From assembly GCA_011800155.1 (NCBI GenBank), contig CM022369.1:3472001-3536000 (forward strand): 64,000 nt of DNA, given 5' to 3'. The notes beneath the pieces were generated by a model. It was not told the origin of the DNA, did no database searches, and saw only the letters and a list, made by a program, of their open reading frames with translations. Of the stretch, positions 1 through 11,972 are shown piece by piece. The position numbers and the translations under genes are program-made. The stretch is from Flammulina velutipes (taxonomy: Eukaryota > Basidiomycota > Agaricomycetes > Agaricales > Physalacriaceae). The stretch's first letter is position 1. Each line of letters opens with the position of its first letter.

Positions 1-2058
1 CTTGAAGAACTCTCCAGAAGCGTCCTTGGGGGTGAATCAGGGAGTAAATCCACTGAAAACTTGACTACACGGGACAAACCCAATGTAGAAAGCAACGCTG
101 CACGGGACAGACCCAATGCAATGTTGAATGACGACGATGTTGGTGGACATAAAGAGAAAAACCATCGTGGGAACTTGGTTCCCATTCCGGAATCTGATTC
201 CGAATCTGGCACAGACTCTCACGAGTATGAGGCGCGCGACGTTGAACTTGGTTCGTCGACGTTCGACGCGTCTCTAGTTGGTCTACTATGCGATCGGATG
301 CTCGGAGTCAATATACTCGATGTCATTCGTTTGAATTTGAAAAAGGACCCAGCCTTTAGGAAAGTGATCGAAAACCCTAAGGCCCACAAGAATTTCATAT
401 TATCTGACGGCCTACTGTACCTCCGAGAGAACGGACGAGAACTGCTCTGCATTCCAGAGCACATTGTAATTGATGGACGCAGCCTTCGAGAGATCATCAT
501 CTCAGAGGCACATTCTGTTTTGGCACACCTAGGTGTATCCAAAACACGGACTTATATGCGTGATCACGTCTGGTGGAAGACGATGAATAATGACCTCCAG
601 TCATTTTGCGACTCATGTGTAACTTGCAAAAGAAGCAAGCCGTCGAACCAAAAGCCTTACGGATTATTGAATCCGTTAGAAGTTCCAACCGCCCCTTGGG
701 AGTCTATTGGTATAGACTTTATCGGACCGTTGCCAGAGTCAGAGAATCGTGATGGTAGTTTCAACGTCATCACGGTTATCATTGACCTCTTGACTGGCAT
801 GGTACATTTAGTACCTAGCCGTACGGATTACAAAGCTAAAGATGTCGCCGAATTGATTTTTGAGTACGTCTATAAGCTTCATGGGCTTCCAAAGAACATT
901 ATCTCTGATCGAGATGTTCTATTTACAAGCCACTTTTGGCGTGAGCTTCATAAGCTCATTGGAGTGAACCTTAGAATGAGCAGTGCATATCACCCTCAAT
1001 CTGACGGCTCCACCGAACGCGCCAACCGCACCATTACACAAATGATCAGAAACTCTATTTCTAACGATCAGCGTGATTGGGTCGCAAGAATACCTGGAAT
1101 TGAGTTTGCAATCAATAGCGCGCACTCTGAGAGTACGGGGTACTCTCCATTCTTCCTGAATTCAGGACGGCAACCACGTGCCATGATTTGGGAGTCCCCG
1201 ACAAAACACAAGTACCCCGGAGTGAAGAAATTTGCATTGCAGATGAAGAATGCTATCATGAGTGCTCATGATAGTATACTTGAAGCTAGAATAAAGCAGA
1301 CTAGAGATGCTAATTGTCGAAGACGCGAGGCACCATTTGAACAGGGTGACCTTGTCTACTTGTCGACGAAGAACTTGTCTATTCCAAAGGGCTTGGCTCG
1401 GAAATTGGTTCCGAAGTACAATGGGCCCTATCCGATCATCCGTGATTTCGGCAACGACTCCTTTGAGTTGGATCTCCAAGCCACGGCATCCTTCCAATAT
1501 GCCTACTCGTGTTCGCAGGTCCTCCGCATCATCTCCCTCTGGCGCAAGATCCAGGCCAGTAAAGCCCCAGCTACATTCGCATACCCTGCCGGCGCCAACG
1601 AGCTTACGCGCGTCATCCTCGCCAACGACAAACACGGAATCGGAAGCGCGTGCTATCTCGACGACACCAACGAGTGGATCGTTCCCGAACGCGCTATCGT
1701 CACCATCGACGAGATCATGATTCCCTAGAAGGTCGACAAGTCCTTGGCCTTGTTCATGGAGGAACGCGAGGAATTTAACATGCTGAAAGAAGCTTACCTC
1801 AAACTCTCCATGTCGATGATGCTCGGACATGCCAAAGCCACCATTCGTAACAAAGCTGGCAAGGCTCTTCGTGATCGCGCCGCCACCAAACTCTTCGACC
1901 TGATCGACGAGGAAGATCAGGCCCCGAAGAAGCGCGTCAAGCAATCTCATGCCGACATGCTCAACGCAATCAACGGGACCAACAGCATGGACATCACAGG
2001 CGAGGGTAGCGGCCTCAATCCCGATGCTACTCCCTTCGTCCCCTCTGCGTCCGAGTAG
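1..2058 (+). pseudogene. Ty3/gypsy pol integrase end fused to an unrelated tail
   Basis: The frame is open from the window edge, so the 5' part is missing. From about 500 to 660 it encodes an H2C2-type zinc-binding motif (HSVLAHLG, then CDSCVTCK), followed by a DDE integrase core: GIDFIGPLP, then NIISDRD about 60 residues later, then the glutamate in QSDGSTERANR. This is typical of Ty3/gypsy integrase, which joins retrotransposon DNA to host DNA. After ELDL (about 1480) the similarity stops and no chromodomain follows. A different, more GC3-rich tail (SFQYAYSCSQVLR, DDTNEWIVPERAI) continues in frame, is cut by TAG at 1726-1728, and runs on in the same frame to the stop at 2056-2058 with a lysine-rich, coiled-coil-like end. 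I read it as a dead chimera of a retrotransposon and another gene. I do not recognise the tail. Confidence 0.8.
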
Positions 2059-2339
2059 ATTTGCGTTCCGTTCCAGATCGCAGGGGGCGTATGTAACGAA
2101 TCCATCGCAGTACGTTGATTATCAGTATATCACCTTCACTGTGTCCAGCTTCGGTCTCCTCTGTTTGTTACCATCTTATTTATGCTGTGTTCATGGAAAC
2201 TGGGCTTTAGTATTTAACGTAGCTACGTACTCAATGTAAAGACTAGACTACTTCGAACAACGTGTCTTACCCCAGGTCATCTCTAGTCTGAACCGCCATG
2301 TGCCGGTGCTCTTCGTACTATCGTCACAAATAAAGCAGA
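2059..2339. other. Intergenic, nothing recognised
   Basis: No supported reading frame, repeat or RNA was seen between the fused pol ORF and the foldback repeat. Confidence 0.5.
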
Positions 2340-3480
2340 TATGCATATTTTGCTGAAAGTTCGCATTTTGGGTACCCATATTGATGAGGGGAAGGCTCAA
2401 AACTATGTGGGAGCATTATTGGAACATATCTGATGACTCTACAGGTGAAAACAAGTTTATATGTGTCAAAAGTCAATACCATAATTTGGGGTGTATCATC
2501 AATATTCGAGTTTTCACACACTTGGGACACTTCTGGGATGCTAATTCATCATATATAATGATATTAGAACATAGTGGAACGACTCAGAAGTCAGAGATAG
2601 TTGATAGTGTAGGTGCTTTCATGGGAAACATTTTTGAGGGTGTATTCAAGCTTTTGACCGCATTTTCACACTCCAGGGTCCATTTAGCTCATGATTAATA
2701 GGCTATATACATATATCTTCGAGTATAGAGTGTCCCCATGTGATGGCAAGCAGGTGGAGTGGCTCGACGATGTGTGGCGCGTTTTTTGGGTATTTTGACC
2801 AAATGCAATGGTCCTGTTGGTCTGGGAACCTAACTGAGTGTTATATGCAATGCCCCAAAGGTCTATAGACGACCTCTGAGTAATTTTAGGTTACCAGAAT
2901 GCAAGGGAAAAGTGCTGCTCCCTTTTTGGTGCTTTTTGATGGATGTTCAATAATGTTTTGCTTGTTTCTCAGCCAGATCTTCGTCTTTTTACATGATTCT
3001 TTGTGCTGCACATATCTATTTTTGAAGGAGAAGACATCTAAATCAACCCCAAGTTGATCTGAGGTATGTTCTCCTCGATTAAAAATGCGCCACACATCAT
3101 TTTATTGCTGGTTTCAGCAGCTGCCACATGCCCCTACCCATTGCAGATGCTTAGAATAAATTCGATTTTTTCACCTACAGTTGTCCCTCCCCTACCCTCC
3201 TCATACCCTGGCAATAGCCCAGTAGGCATTTTGGTGCCACAATTTTCCCCCTGCCCCCAATCCCCCTGCCCCATTCCCCATTCCCTCTCCCATCAATCTC
3301 ATCAGTTCCCATCAATTAATAGGTCCGGATTTTCCTGTGGCCACATTTCCCCATCCCCTCCTCCTCCCCCATCAAATCAGTTCCACTCTTCTGGGTGTGG
3401 CATCTTCCTCTATCCCAGTTTAGACAGAGTGTGCCTGTCCTCTCTGATTATCTGAGCTAATTACGAGTTCTCCCAATTGG
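2340..3480. repeat. Degenerate half copy of foldback family F
   Basis: The segment is collinear with one arm of the elements at 31144-34782 and 36197-39087. Shared blocks include the stretch around 2900-2950 (AAAGTGCTGCTCCCTTTTTG), the block near 3085 ending in GCGCCACACATC, and a CCCT/CCAT-rich purine-pyrimidine stretch at 3180-3380. Neither terminus CACCCTATG nor a second arm is present, so this is a truncated and diverged copy. Open frames in it are not coding. Confidence 0.75.
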
Positions 3481-3589
3481 GAATATGGCTGTGAAACAGA
3501 CCTAGGATGGAATCTCTAATATAACATAACATTTTGTTGGGATACAGGCTAACACTTTTGTAGAAATTCTATCACTAGGGCTCTCAAGG

Positions 3590-6500
3590 AAGGGAACAAT
3601 GCAGGGGGTTGGGGTGATCCTCCTGAATTGTTGCACATTGTCCAACTACTCAAGGATGTTGAGACACAATAGTCGTCAACATATCTTATGATTGACCGTC
3701 TCCTGGAGCTTCATCTAGTACATTTGGTCACCTGAACTCAACTAAGACTGAACATTTTTAGGCTGTCATGAAATTTGTTCAAGATCGCACAGATATTCAT
3801 GAGCACGCTCTAACAGTGGAGCAGCGCGAGGTTCTTTCCGACATTCAGCTTTTTCTCTCATACCTGCATATGATTCAGGAGCTTGTATCTGCTGAGAAGA
3901 CACCCACTCTTGCCATAGTTCTTCCTCTCTATGAGCGCCTGATTAAATATCTTACAGAGCTTAAAAAGGACCTCCTGAAGCTGTGCCATGCAATTCAAAT
4001 TTCAGGCATGCATCAATAAACTTATTGAGTATCGTGAATCGTGATAAGAGCAAGTATATACATACTCACTATTGGTATGTTCTTGAATTCTTGTTTTGTC
4101 GAAATCAATTGACGTGTATTTATAGTCCTCAACCCAACGGCAAAGTTTAAGTGGATAGAGGAGCATTGGCTCGCTGAAGACTAGGAGCATGCACGTGAAA
4201 CGTTGCGCAAAGTTGTAGGTTCACTTTTCCATTCAGATATTAGCTATATGCTTATTTTTCTCAGCTTTTGGAGTTTCAGCGAGAACACCGCCAAGGAACC
4301 CTGCCCACTAGACCAACACCGCTGGAAGATACATCAGTAGTAACGACGACGACGTCTGGCATACAATGTTCTCATACCGTACCATCTTCCTCAAGGGCGG
4401 CTCAAATCAAATCTCCGGCATAGCAAAGTTTGTAAATGTTCGTCGGACTGTTTCTCAACCAGCTGTCGTGGAACAACCTACCGACTCGGACTTGGAATCA
4501 GACAAATATCTTGATATGCTTGATGAGCAGGCTGTTGAGAAGGAGATTGCAAACTACAAAGCAGCAGGAACTCTGGAGACTGAAGAGCAACTAGCAGACT
4601 TTGATATCCTACGGTATTGGCAGGTATGTTTCGTCATCGTTACTTTGTTCAGCTCATCAGTTGTACAGAGCAATCAGGCCAACTTTCCTCTCCTGTTCCG
4701 TTGATGAGCAGTGCAAAAGAACACCACCAAATCACACACACACACACACACTAACAAGTAGGCGTGGAAATGCAAGTCCGCTTCGATAGCGGGTCTGCTT
4801 TTAATTGTTTAGAGTTCGATGAACTGGTCTTTGGGGTTTCGGGAAGGTATGGGGGTTCAATTGCAACGGTTCAAAATGTATAACAAGTTCGAGGGGTAAC
4901 AGGGATCTGATCTTTAGTTGAAAACTAGAGGCCAACAAGAGTCACAGGCCGATTGGGATGCGTGAGGCAGACTTAATAAAGCTCCAACTGGTCCGTCAAT
5001 CTTCAACCACGCTAAGAGGTCTGCATCCAGATACCCTGGTATCTATCTAGTGCTCTAAGACTCAACGGACTCTGTCCGCGGCTTAAAACGATAGCTTAGC
5101 TGCAGTCTAAACCACACTCAACGGGGACTGGGTTTTCCAATCAGATTCTTTCAAGTGGTTAGATGACTGTTCTGAGACAGCGCCGGGAACGTCGATGGCA
5201 CAGGCAATGGCTAAACTTCAATTACTCAAAGTAGCTCCAATGGCTCTAAGTTCCTTTTGCTTTCAGATTCAAAGTCACCTATGTGACAGAACTTCTATTC
5301 AATCCTATCGAGCTAACCGACGGTAAATACTGCTTTGTGGGCTGCGTCTACTGGGGGTCTAAGCTAGTTTATGGTATGCTAACGAGCGTATTATATAGGT
5401 ATTTCTAAAGAGCGTGACTAAAGCTGGTTTACTGTATTTTACCCGCCACAGGAGCGGCCGCCACGTTGGCGGGCCCCGTGAACCTCGTTGTGCCCTGGGC
5501 CATATGGCCTTCATCATTCTTAGCCAGGTATTTGTCCTGGATGCACCCAATGAGGAGTGGCGTACCGCGCGGGTACACAGCTCCTGAGTGATCCAAGGTC
5601 AGCTGGCATGCTTGTTCCATGTGTATCTCTCCATTCTTAGGCGATCCGCGCGGGCCTTCAATTAGCACCCGCATGGTCCCTGTTGCCTTGTGTTTTTCCT
5701 CTCTCGATAGAGAGGCCTTATTTCCAATAATGCCCCGCCCAGGAATCGGGCCCGTCATGTTGGCGGCTCAACTCCTAGGTGGGTCCTACAGTGCCTCTGG
5801 CGCTTCATATCCAGAGCCCGAATGCTATCCAACAGAGGGACTTGGGTTCTTGTGCTAGATCTGGGAGATCTGCCCGATCTGGATTATATTGATGAGATCC
5901 AGGGAGTCAGAGCGTGATCCAGGAATAAGGTTTACTTCCCCTGAGATCATGACTCATGACGCAACATGCCTTTGATGGATTCGATGGTCGATCTCCGTCC
6001 TCTGCGTTTTGGTAGCTAAGTCCGTCCAAGTGTGGCGGGTGGTTCGTGAACTGTCCTTGGAAGAGTGGGATCCTTATTTCTAAGTACCTGACACAATGGC
6101 GGGTGCAAGACTGAGTACTGGTTATTGATCGACCTAAGTCGAGTTACTTGTATTGTAGTTTTAGGTTCCTCCCGCTTCGAGAGCGGGGTCGATTGCCTGG
6201 CTGAACCAGTGCATGACTTCAAGGTTCCAGGGATGAGTCCCAGTAACAAGGACCTTCTCCGTACTGCTAGCCTGGTGTGGAGTGGTATATTCCGTCCATA
6301 ATGCTTTCTTCCTATGTCCATTCTGCCTTGTATGCCTTGTACCAAATCGCAAAATATGGGGTCTTTGCCCATCCAAATATTACAAGGCGTATCACCGTGT
6401 TGCCCTTGATGTTTTGCCTGTGCAAGCATCATCTGTGCCATGTGAACGTGTGTTCTCCTCCAGCAAGCGTACCGATACACTTGATAGGAATGCTCTCTCA

Positions 6501-6596
6501 GTAATTGTCAGTGGGTGTGCCGCCATAATGAAACTCTTCCAGCTCTTACGTCTGCTGTACACACTAGAAAAACACGGAAAAATCATTTTAATATAG
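3590..6596 (+). pseudogene. hAT-family transposase, C-terminal half, interrupted
   Basis: Pieces of a hAT transposase occur in order. At about 3650-3710 there is ETQ*SSTYLMIDRLLELH, the family's ETRWSSTY region with TGG changed to TAG. At 3768-4019 comes a helical stretch ending LPLYERLIKYLTELKKDL. At 4440-4630 an acidic linker leads to FDILRYWQ, then a 57-nt GT-AG intron and NQANFPLLFR up to 4701. At 6395-6510 the C-terminal dimerisation motif VALDVLPVQASSVPCERVF follows, then SSSKRTD. The last two pieces are separated by an inserted element (4702-6394) whose removal joins LLFR to VALDVL in frame. No BED finger or N-terminal catalytic region is present. It is dead: a nonsense codon, an insertion and a missing 5' half. 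Confidence 0.85.
4702..6394. mobile_element. 1.69-kb LTR-like insertion in the hAT gene
   Basis: The insert begins TGATGAGCAG and ends GCGTATCA, so it has TG...CA ends with a TGAT/ATCA inverted repeat, and it is flanked by the direct repeat CCGT (4698-4701 and 6395-6398). Short ends of this kind with a 4-bp target duplication fit a solo LTR or a small LTR element. I found no second LTR, gag or pol inside it. Its first 60 bp (AAGAACACCACC, a CA microsatellite, ACTAACAAGT) resemble sequence at 10855-10915 on the opposite strand, perhaps a diverged relative. Open frames inside (5429-5758 minus, 6016-6480 minus) match nothing I recognise. Confidence 0.65.
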
Positions 6597-6716
6597 GTAG
6601 ATATGTGAAGATAATGATATATTAGTATACTAAGCCCTGAAGTTGACAGGAAATGAAGTACATTAGATGGCAGTTGTAGTGTCAAAATGAGCCAGAAGCT
6701 GGTCAATCTCGCCGTA

Positions 6717-8149
6717 CATCAGGAAATGACCGTCCAGCTTGAAGATAGTTATAGAAACTTATAGTTAACATGAGTAGTTATAAGCTATGAAGCAGCGAAA
6801 GGCATCGGGGCTGCTAAAAACAAGGTTCAGATTGTCATTTGCTTAGAGATGCTTTGAAGATGTCTATGATAGCTTTCAGTACACTTAGAGTAGCTTTAAC
6901 AAGCCTTTACTATGCTTCAGATAGCTTTAACTTTACTTCAAGTAGCTTTAGATAGCTTTAAATATACTTGGAATAGCTTTTCAGAGATTGAAACAGTCAT
7001 AATTTAGACAGAGAAATTGACTTTGAAAATCCAGTTTATTTATCAGACTATCAACTAATACATTATATAAAGTATCAAGTTAACTATGTTTAAAAGAAAT
7101 ATCTAAAAGAAAGAGCAGATTAGTCAAGAATGCAAGTCAAAGAGCAAGAAACATACCAGAACATTGAACACAGTCAAAAGAGAGCACTCTTGAACAAGAG
7201 ACAATGATTAGCAAGCATAAGAAAAGAAGAAACAAGTCCACATACCAAGAGAACATTCAAGACTTGAAGATTTAAAGAGGGAACATGAAGGAAGGAGGTC
7301 AAGAGAGGAATGATGGGATCAGAGCTCAGCTCTGGTTTAAATACCAACATGAAGTCACATGACCAGGGCATAGGGTTTGGGTCCAGAGGTCCGGACCTAA
7401 ATTGCCTGCCTGTTGGACTTGATCAATTCTTGATTCTTGATTTATCTCTGTTTACTCAATAACTCTCTGGGACTTGCATGAAAGGTAGTAGACCTATATA
7501 TGGTTGGAAAGTGTTTAATTGGGGCTACAAGACGAGACCATAACCATGGGAAAATAAGGGGTGCAGCTCCAGCCATAAGCCATTCAATCAATTCTCTCTT
7601 GCTTGTGTTCAAGCAATAGCACTACTATACTTGACTGGAAGGTACAAGTATTATATACTGTCAGAAAGCATACAATTAGGGCTACAAAACGCTTATATAA
7701 TCATGAAAATCGCAGAGACGCACTACAAGTTATAGGCAAAATACATGTTTTACTCAGATTTTAAGAAGTCTTTAACACTTATAGCTATGAGAACTAGTTG
7801 AAATAGCTAGCTTGGAATTATGAATTCATTTTCATTATTTCAAGAGTTCAATAAAGCATCCTAAAGCTGACCAAAGCAAGTCACTCAATGTCTAACATCT
7901 CGAGGCTTTTTGAGATGTTTAGAGACATCCCGTAATTTTACGATACTTTACAAGACTCTCAAAGCTACTCTAAGCTATATAGTCTGTGTGAATATTCTTA
8001 GACAGCTTTAGGAGTCTTTTAGAGGGTAGGTTTGATATTGACTACTTGGAGAGATCTTGAGATGTCTCTAAGTTCCTTCTTAGCTTGTAGGATATTGTTT
8101 TATTACATTTGCTTCAAGATACTTTTAGGCTAGTAGGCTTTTCCTGATG
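6717..8149. mobile_element. Family P transposon, copy 1 (1433 bp)
   Basis: Starts CATCAGGAAATG and ends TTTTCCTGATG; the flanking dinucleotide TA is present on both sides (6715-6716 and 8150-8151). The body is collinear, inverted, with the 1433-bp element at 26073-27505. The outer parts carry many short AGCTTT/AAAGCT repeats, as in subterminal regions of some TIR transposons. The central part (about 7140-7720) is shared with the other 1.45-kb copies. No transposase is encoded, so it is non-autonomous. Confidence 0.8.
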
Positions 8150-8496
8150 TAGGTAAGTAGGTAGTCTATCGTATCAGAATGAATGTCTGGAAGAAGAAGC
8201 TCTGCCTCTAAGCAGATGTCATAGCCATCAGTAAAGGAAATCCTATCACAGCGATAGATATACTTCAATATTTGAAGAAGCTCGATAGTCGTTGATGTAA
8301 TTCCGCCGCCTTGCTGTTGGATATATTGGGAATTGAGTTGGCGAGTTCAACTCGATTAGACCCTGAATTGAATAGCTTGATCCAAACAATTTTGCGAAAC
8401 ACCTGCATCGAGTCGAACTCGAAATTGAATAGCAGCAACACCAGGAGTAGTACATGAGAAATGTAAATGTTACAACACTGTTTGTCAGCTGCAGGT
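8150..8496. other. Intergenic spacer between two trans­posable elements
   Basis: No gene, repeat boundary or RNA could be supported here. Confidence 0.4.
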
Positions 8497-8504
8497 GTCG
8501 TGAT

Positions 8505-9461
8505 TAGAGCTTAAAAGTCCGGTCCAGTCTGGTCTTTTTATCTTAAAATTTGACAACCGCAGACTGGCCGGTCCTCAGATTTTCTCAGATTTCAAGGACC
8601 ACAGACCGGGACCGGTCCTAAATCAGGACCGCTAGGACCGCAGTCCGGTTATGGCAGTTAGACCGGTCAGACCGTTCAACGGTCCAGACTGCAGTTAAAC
8701 CGGTCAAACTGGTGCATTTTTGTCAAAAGACTTGTGTCTTTGCGAGTTTTTTGATTTTATTTTATATCAACATATTATCACTAATCTTCTTAATAAAAGG
8801 TCATTCTAATAATTAATTGCATGTTTTGAAAATAGTTGAGTGAAGTGTGGGAACACAGAACTGGACCAACATCTTCCCACGGTAGGGTGGAAGCTCAATC
8901 TCAGACTCTGAATCAGAGACATGAGACATAGAGAGATTTGGGAGTGATGTGCAACAAAGGAGCAGGCAGATAGAGCAAAAAACAGAGTGGCTATAGCACC
9001 CAATACAGGTAAGTAAATGATGCTCAAGAGCGAAGCTCTGTTGCATACCTATAACACCCAATACAAAAGCGAAGCTTTTCAAAGGCAAGAGAAGCGGACT
9101 GTGTGGACACAGTAATAAGCATCAGTTTGCGAGGCAAACTGGTAGACATACCAGTCAACAGTGAATAGTAGTGCTGCATAAACTCTTTTGTAATATGTTC
9201 TATATGTCCATTATAGCTTTCTATTTCCATTATAATCTCACTTAGGACCCAAAGCCCCAGCTTCTAGAGCATGAGTATTGATTCTGTATCACATACTCTT
9301 CTGAACTACTTCAGGACCGGTCCTAGCAGTCTTTTACCGGTCCTGTAAAATTCTCTCTTTTCCCAGGACTGCGGACCATGACTAGTTTGAACCAGTACCC
9401 AGTCCTTATACAGTCCGGTCTTTTCTGGGTCCAGTCCAGTCCAGTTCACCGGTCATTGGCA
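8505..9461. mobile_element. hAT-like non-autonomous element with 8-bp target duplication
   Basis: The direct repeat GTCGTGAT (8497-8504 and 9462-9469) brackets a segment beginning TAGAGCTTAAAAGTCC. The 8-bp duplication and TAG-type end are hAT features. Both flanks of the element are packed with variants of CCGGTC/GACCGG (8510-8715 and 9310-9450), a palindromic motif also found at 22103-22323. The right terminus (ending GGTCATTGGCA) matches the left only weakly. The middle holds a stem-loop-rich block shared with 11565-11790, apparently a nested insertion. Confidence 0.6.
8980..9175. repeat. Array of perfect mini-hairpins, copy 1
   Basis: Five perfect inverted repeats with tiny loops lie close together: 9027-9039 (AGAGC-GAA-GCTCT), 9065-9079 (AAAAGC-GAA-GCTTTT), 9098-9113 (ACTGTGT-GG-ACACAGT), 9123-9141 (CAGTTTGC-GAG-GCAAACTG) and 9138-9155 (ACTGGT-6 nt-ACCAGT). 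The same series recurs at 11611-11748. No coding function is supported. Confidence 0.75.
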
Positions 9462-9469
9462 GTCGTGAT

Positions 9470-11499
9470 TGGCATGGGCTCGGACTGTGAAGACAATGTT
9501 CATCCAGTTTGCCCAATCTCTTTTGGTCTCCCTCCGGTCCTTCGGCCCAAGAACCAAAGTCAGTCATTTCGTCTGCTATGTGTAGTAAACAGGCTAGAAG
9601 ACAGAGACAAAGCTCGTTAGCCTGCGAAGAGAACATCTGAAAAGGCCAACATACCAACATCTATTTATGAATGATTTATGGGCACAGTCAGACCATTGTG
9701 CATCTCTCGTAACACCTAGCGTTCGTTGCCTCAGCACTGTCATAGCGCACTAGCTATAAGGTACATTAAGGATGTTCTGGTACTTAAAGCAAGCAACACA
9801 GCGAAAAGTGTTAAAGCAGGTAGTGGAGTAGACGGACTTGGGAAAGTTTGGGGATAGGTGAGGTCGGGCCTCAAGGACAGACATGCCTTCCCACGTCTGG
9901 GAAGTGCACCTTGTCCTTTGGGACCTCCAGCTTTACTTCAAGTTCCTGCATAGCTGCATCATAAGAGAAAGGACTATTATGAAATCAAACACCTTTGCAA
10001 CCTATGATCAGAAAAAGGTCAAATTCGAAGCTCTATGAGAGATCTCATGCAAAAACTACAAATACACTTGAATCATAACAAGAATTAGATATATACTAGA
10101 ATGCATCATGTGACTTCATGTTGGTATTTAACCAGAGCTGAGCTCTGATCTCATCATTCCTCTCTTGACCTCCTTCCTCCATGTTCTCTTTTTAAATCTT
10201 CACGCCCTGACCATCACTCTCCAATCCCCTGGTAAGCCAGCTCACCATTTCGTATTTCGCTCAAATCTCATGCATTTCCTTAGCCCTTCGGACTCTACCA
10301 TATCAACATTATTCTACATTTTCTACTATTACTGAAGCCCAGAATGAAAATTCTCGCTACCCTACTTGTCGCAACCTATCTGACTTGACTAAGCCCAAAA
10401 TTCTATATGACACACACTGTGATCAAAAGTATCATGTTTTATTCAGTATGTAGAATATCAAAGTCCATCATGGTGCAGCTATATACATGTTCACTTTTCG
10501 AGCAACCTGTCTGATGTAGCCACGCAAATGCGACTCCAGAACTTGAAGCAGCGATGTCCAATCTCTAAGATGAACCTATCACGGCATTGTGGATCTATCC
10601 CTCCAAACTTGAATGTGCAAACACTGTGAGCAAGATTGTAGTTCAGAGCAAATGTGCTACCTCCTCCCTGCTTCATTGCCACACTCAAGCTGCGTGTAAA
10701 GTCCTAGCGAAGAGCATCAAAAATGGTCATAGTGGTGAGAGGAAGCCTGCGAGAAATAAACTTACCAGTTCTAATCTTGAGAGTATTCGTCTCGGTGGCG
10801 AGGATAGTTCAGGAACGGGAATCCTATAAATATTGGACTTTCTTGCATCGCACCATTGACTTGTTAGTGTGTGTTTTTGTGGTGTTCTTCTACACTGCAC
10901 CTCAGCGTCAACCACAAATATTATTCCAGAGTGGACAACACACTTCTACAACCTCAACTTGGACGCTGTGCCTATGCTGGTTGTCAGAGGTATTGACCAG
11001 ATCTTCATACCTCTCATTGACGCTCATTTTGTCTCCGCAAACCAACATAGGCTGTCTCAAACGAGTCGAGAATACACAGAAGCCGCGCCGCTGTTGTTGT
11101 CGACACACGTTAACCGGAGGTGGTATGCTTCTGACAGCTTCCGTCTTCTTTGCACTAACATTTTGAATAGCACCTCAATGTGCCTTAACATAATCCACAG
11201 TTGGGTATAAAATGCAGGGAAACAAGTTGGCTATGATGGCAATAATGTAGCTTGAAATATAGACCCTGTGCGCACCTGGGTTATTAGTTGCACCCTCAGG
11301 ACTTTTCCCATTGCCTCCTCATGATGGTGGCGCCTGTCTGTTAGCTAGACCATATCAAACACAGAGTGATGTATTGCCTGAACTGTGGGATTTCATGCCT
11401 CTGCTTAAGGTCACAAGAGCTGGGTGTAGGCCAAAACCGGGGCCGAAACCCCCCATAGAATTGCGGATCGAGAACGGCTATACAAACAGTTGAGATAAC
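9470..11499. other. Non-coding region with transposon scraps
   Basis: No gene is supported. At 10095-10200 lies a fragment of the central part of family P (around CCAGAGCTGAGCTCTGAT). At 10855-10915, on the minus strand, is a stretch resembling the start of the LTR-like element at 4702. The rest holds nothing I can name. Confidence 0.5.
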
Positions 11500-11564
11500 T
11501 AACAGATAAATAGAAAGGCCATTGTATAAATAAGAAGAGGGAAGAGGAGGGTGGGAGAGCGAAA

Positions 11565-11900
11565 AACAGAGTGGCTATAGCACCCAATACAGGTAAGTAA
11601 ATGATGCTCAAGAGCGAAGCTCTGTTGCATACCTATAGCACCCAATACAGACACAAGAAAAGCGAAGCTTTTCAAAGGCAAGAGAAGCGGACTGTGTGGA
11701 CACAGTAATAAGCATCAGTTTGCGAGGCAAACTGGTAGACATACCAGTCAGCAGTGAATAGAACACTAGAGCGAAGCTCTGTGGACAACAAAGGCAAGTT
11801 CACTGCAAACTGGGGCTGTCAGATCGAGCTAGGATCCAACAAGCAGACTGTGCACTCACCTCAATGCACAAGTGCGGAGCACAAAGGGCAGAAAGGGTGA
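11565..11900. repeat. Array of perfect mini-hairpins, copy 2 (longer)
   Basis: Eight perfect stem-loops: 11611-11623 and 11768-11780 (AGAGC-GAA-GCTCT), 11657-11673 (GAAAAGC-GAA-GCTTTTC), 11689-11704 (ACTGTGT-GG-ACACAGT), 11716-11734 (CAGTTTGC-GAG-GCAAACTG), 11731-11748 (ACTGGT-6 nt-ACCAGT), 11849-11870 (TGTGCA-10 nt-TGCACA) and 11872-11882 (GTGC-GGA-GCAC). The first part is nearly identical to 8985-9170; the last three stem-loops occur only here. Confidence 0.8.
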
Positions 11901-11972
11901 GCACACAGCAGACCATTGACTACATGCCTTGGAGCGTCCCCTGGCTGCCACTGTTGGCTTCGAAGGTAAGAA

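Noticed and set aside
1162..1950. 262-codon minus-strand ORF
   Set aside because: It lies opposite the integrase ORF and has no family resemblance; a shadow frame.
6016..6480. 154-codon minus-strand ORF over the hAT C-terminus
   Set aside because: It spans the boundary between the inserted element and the hAT exon on the antisense strand.
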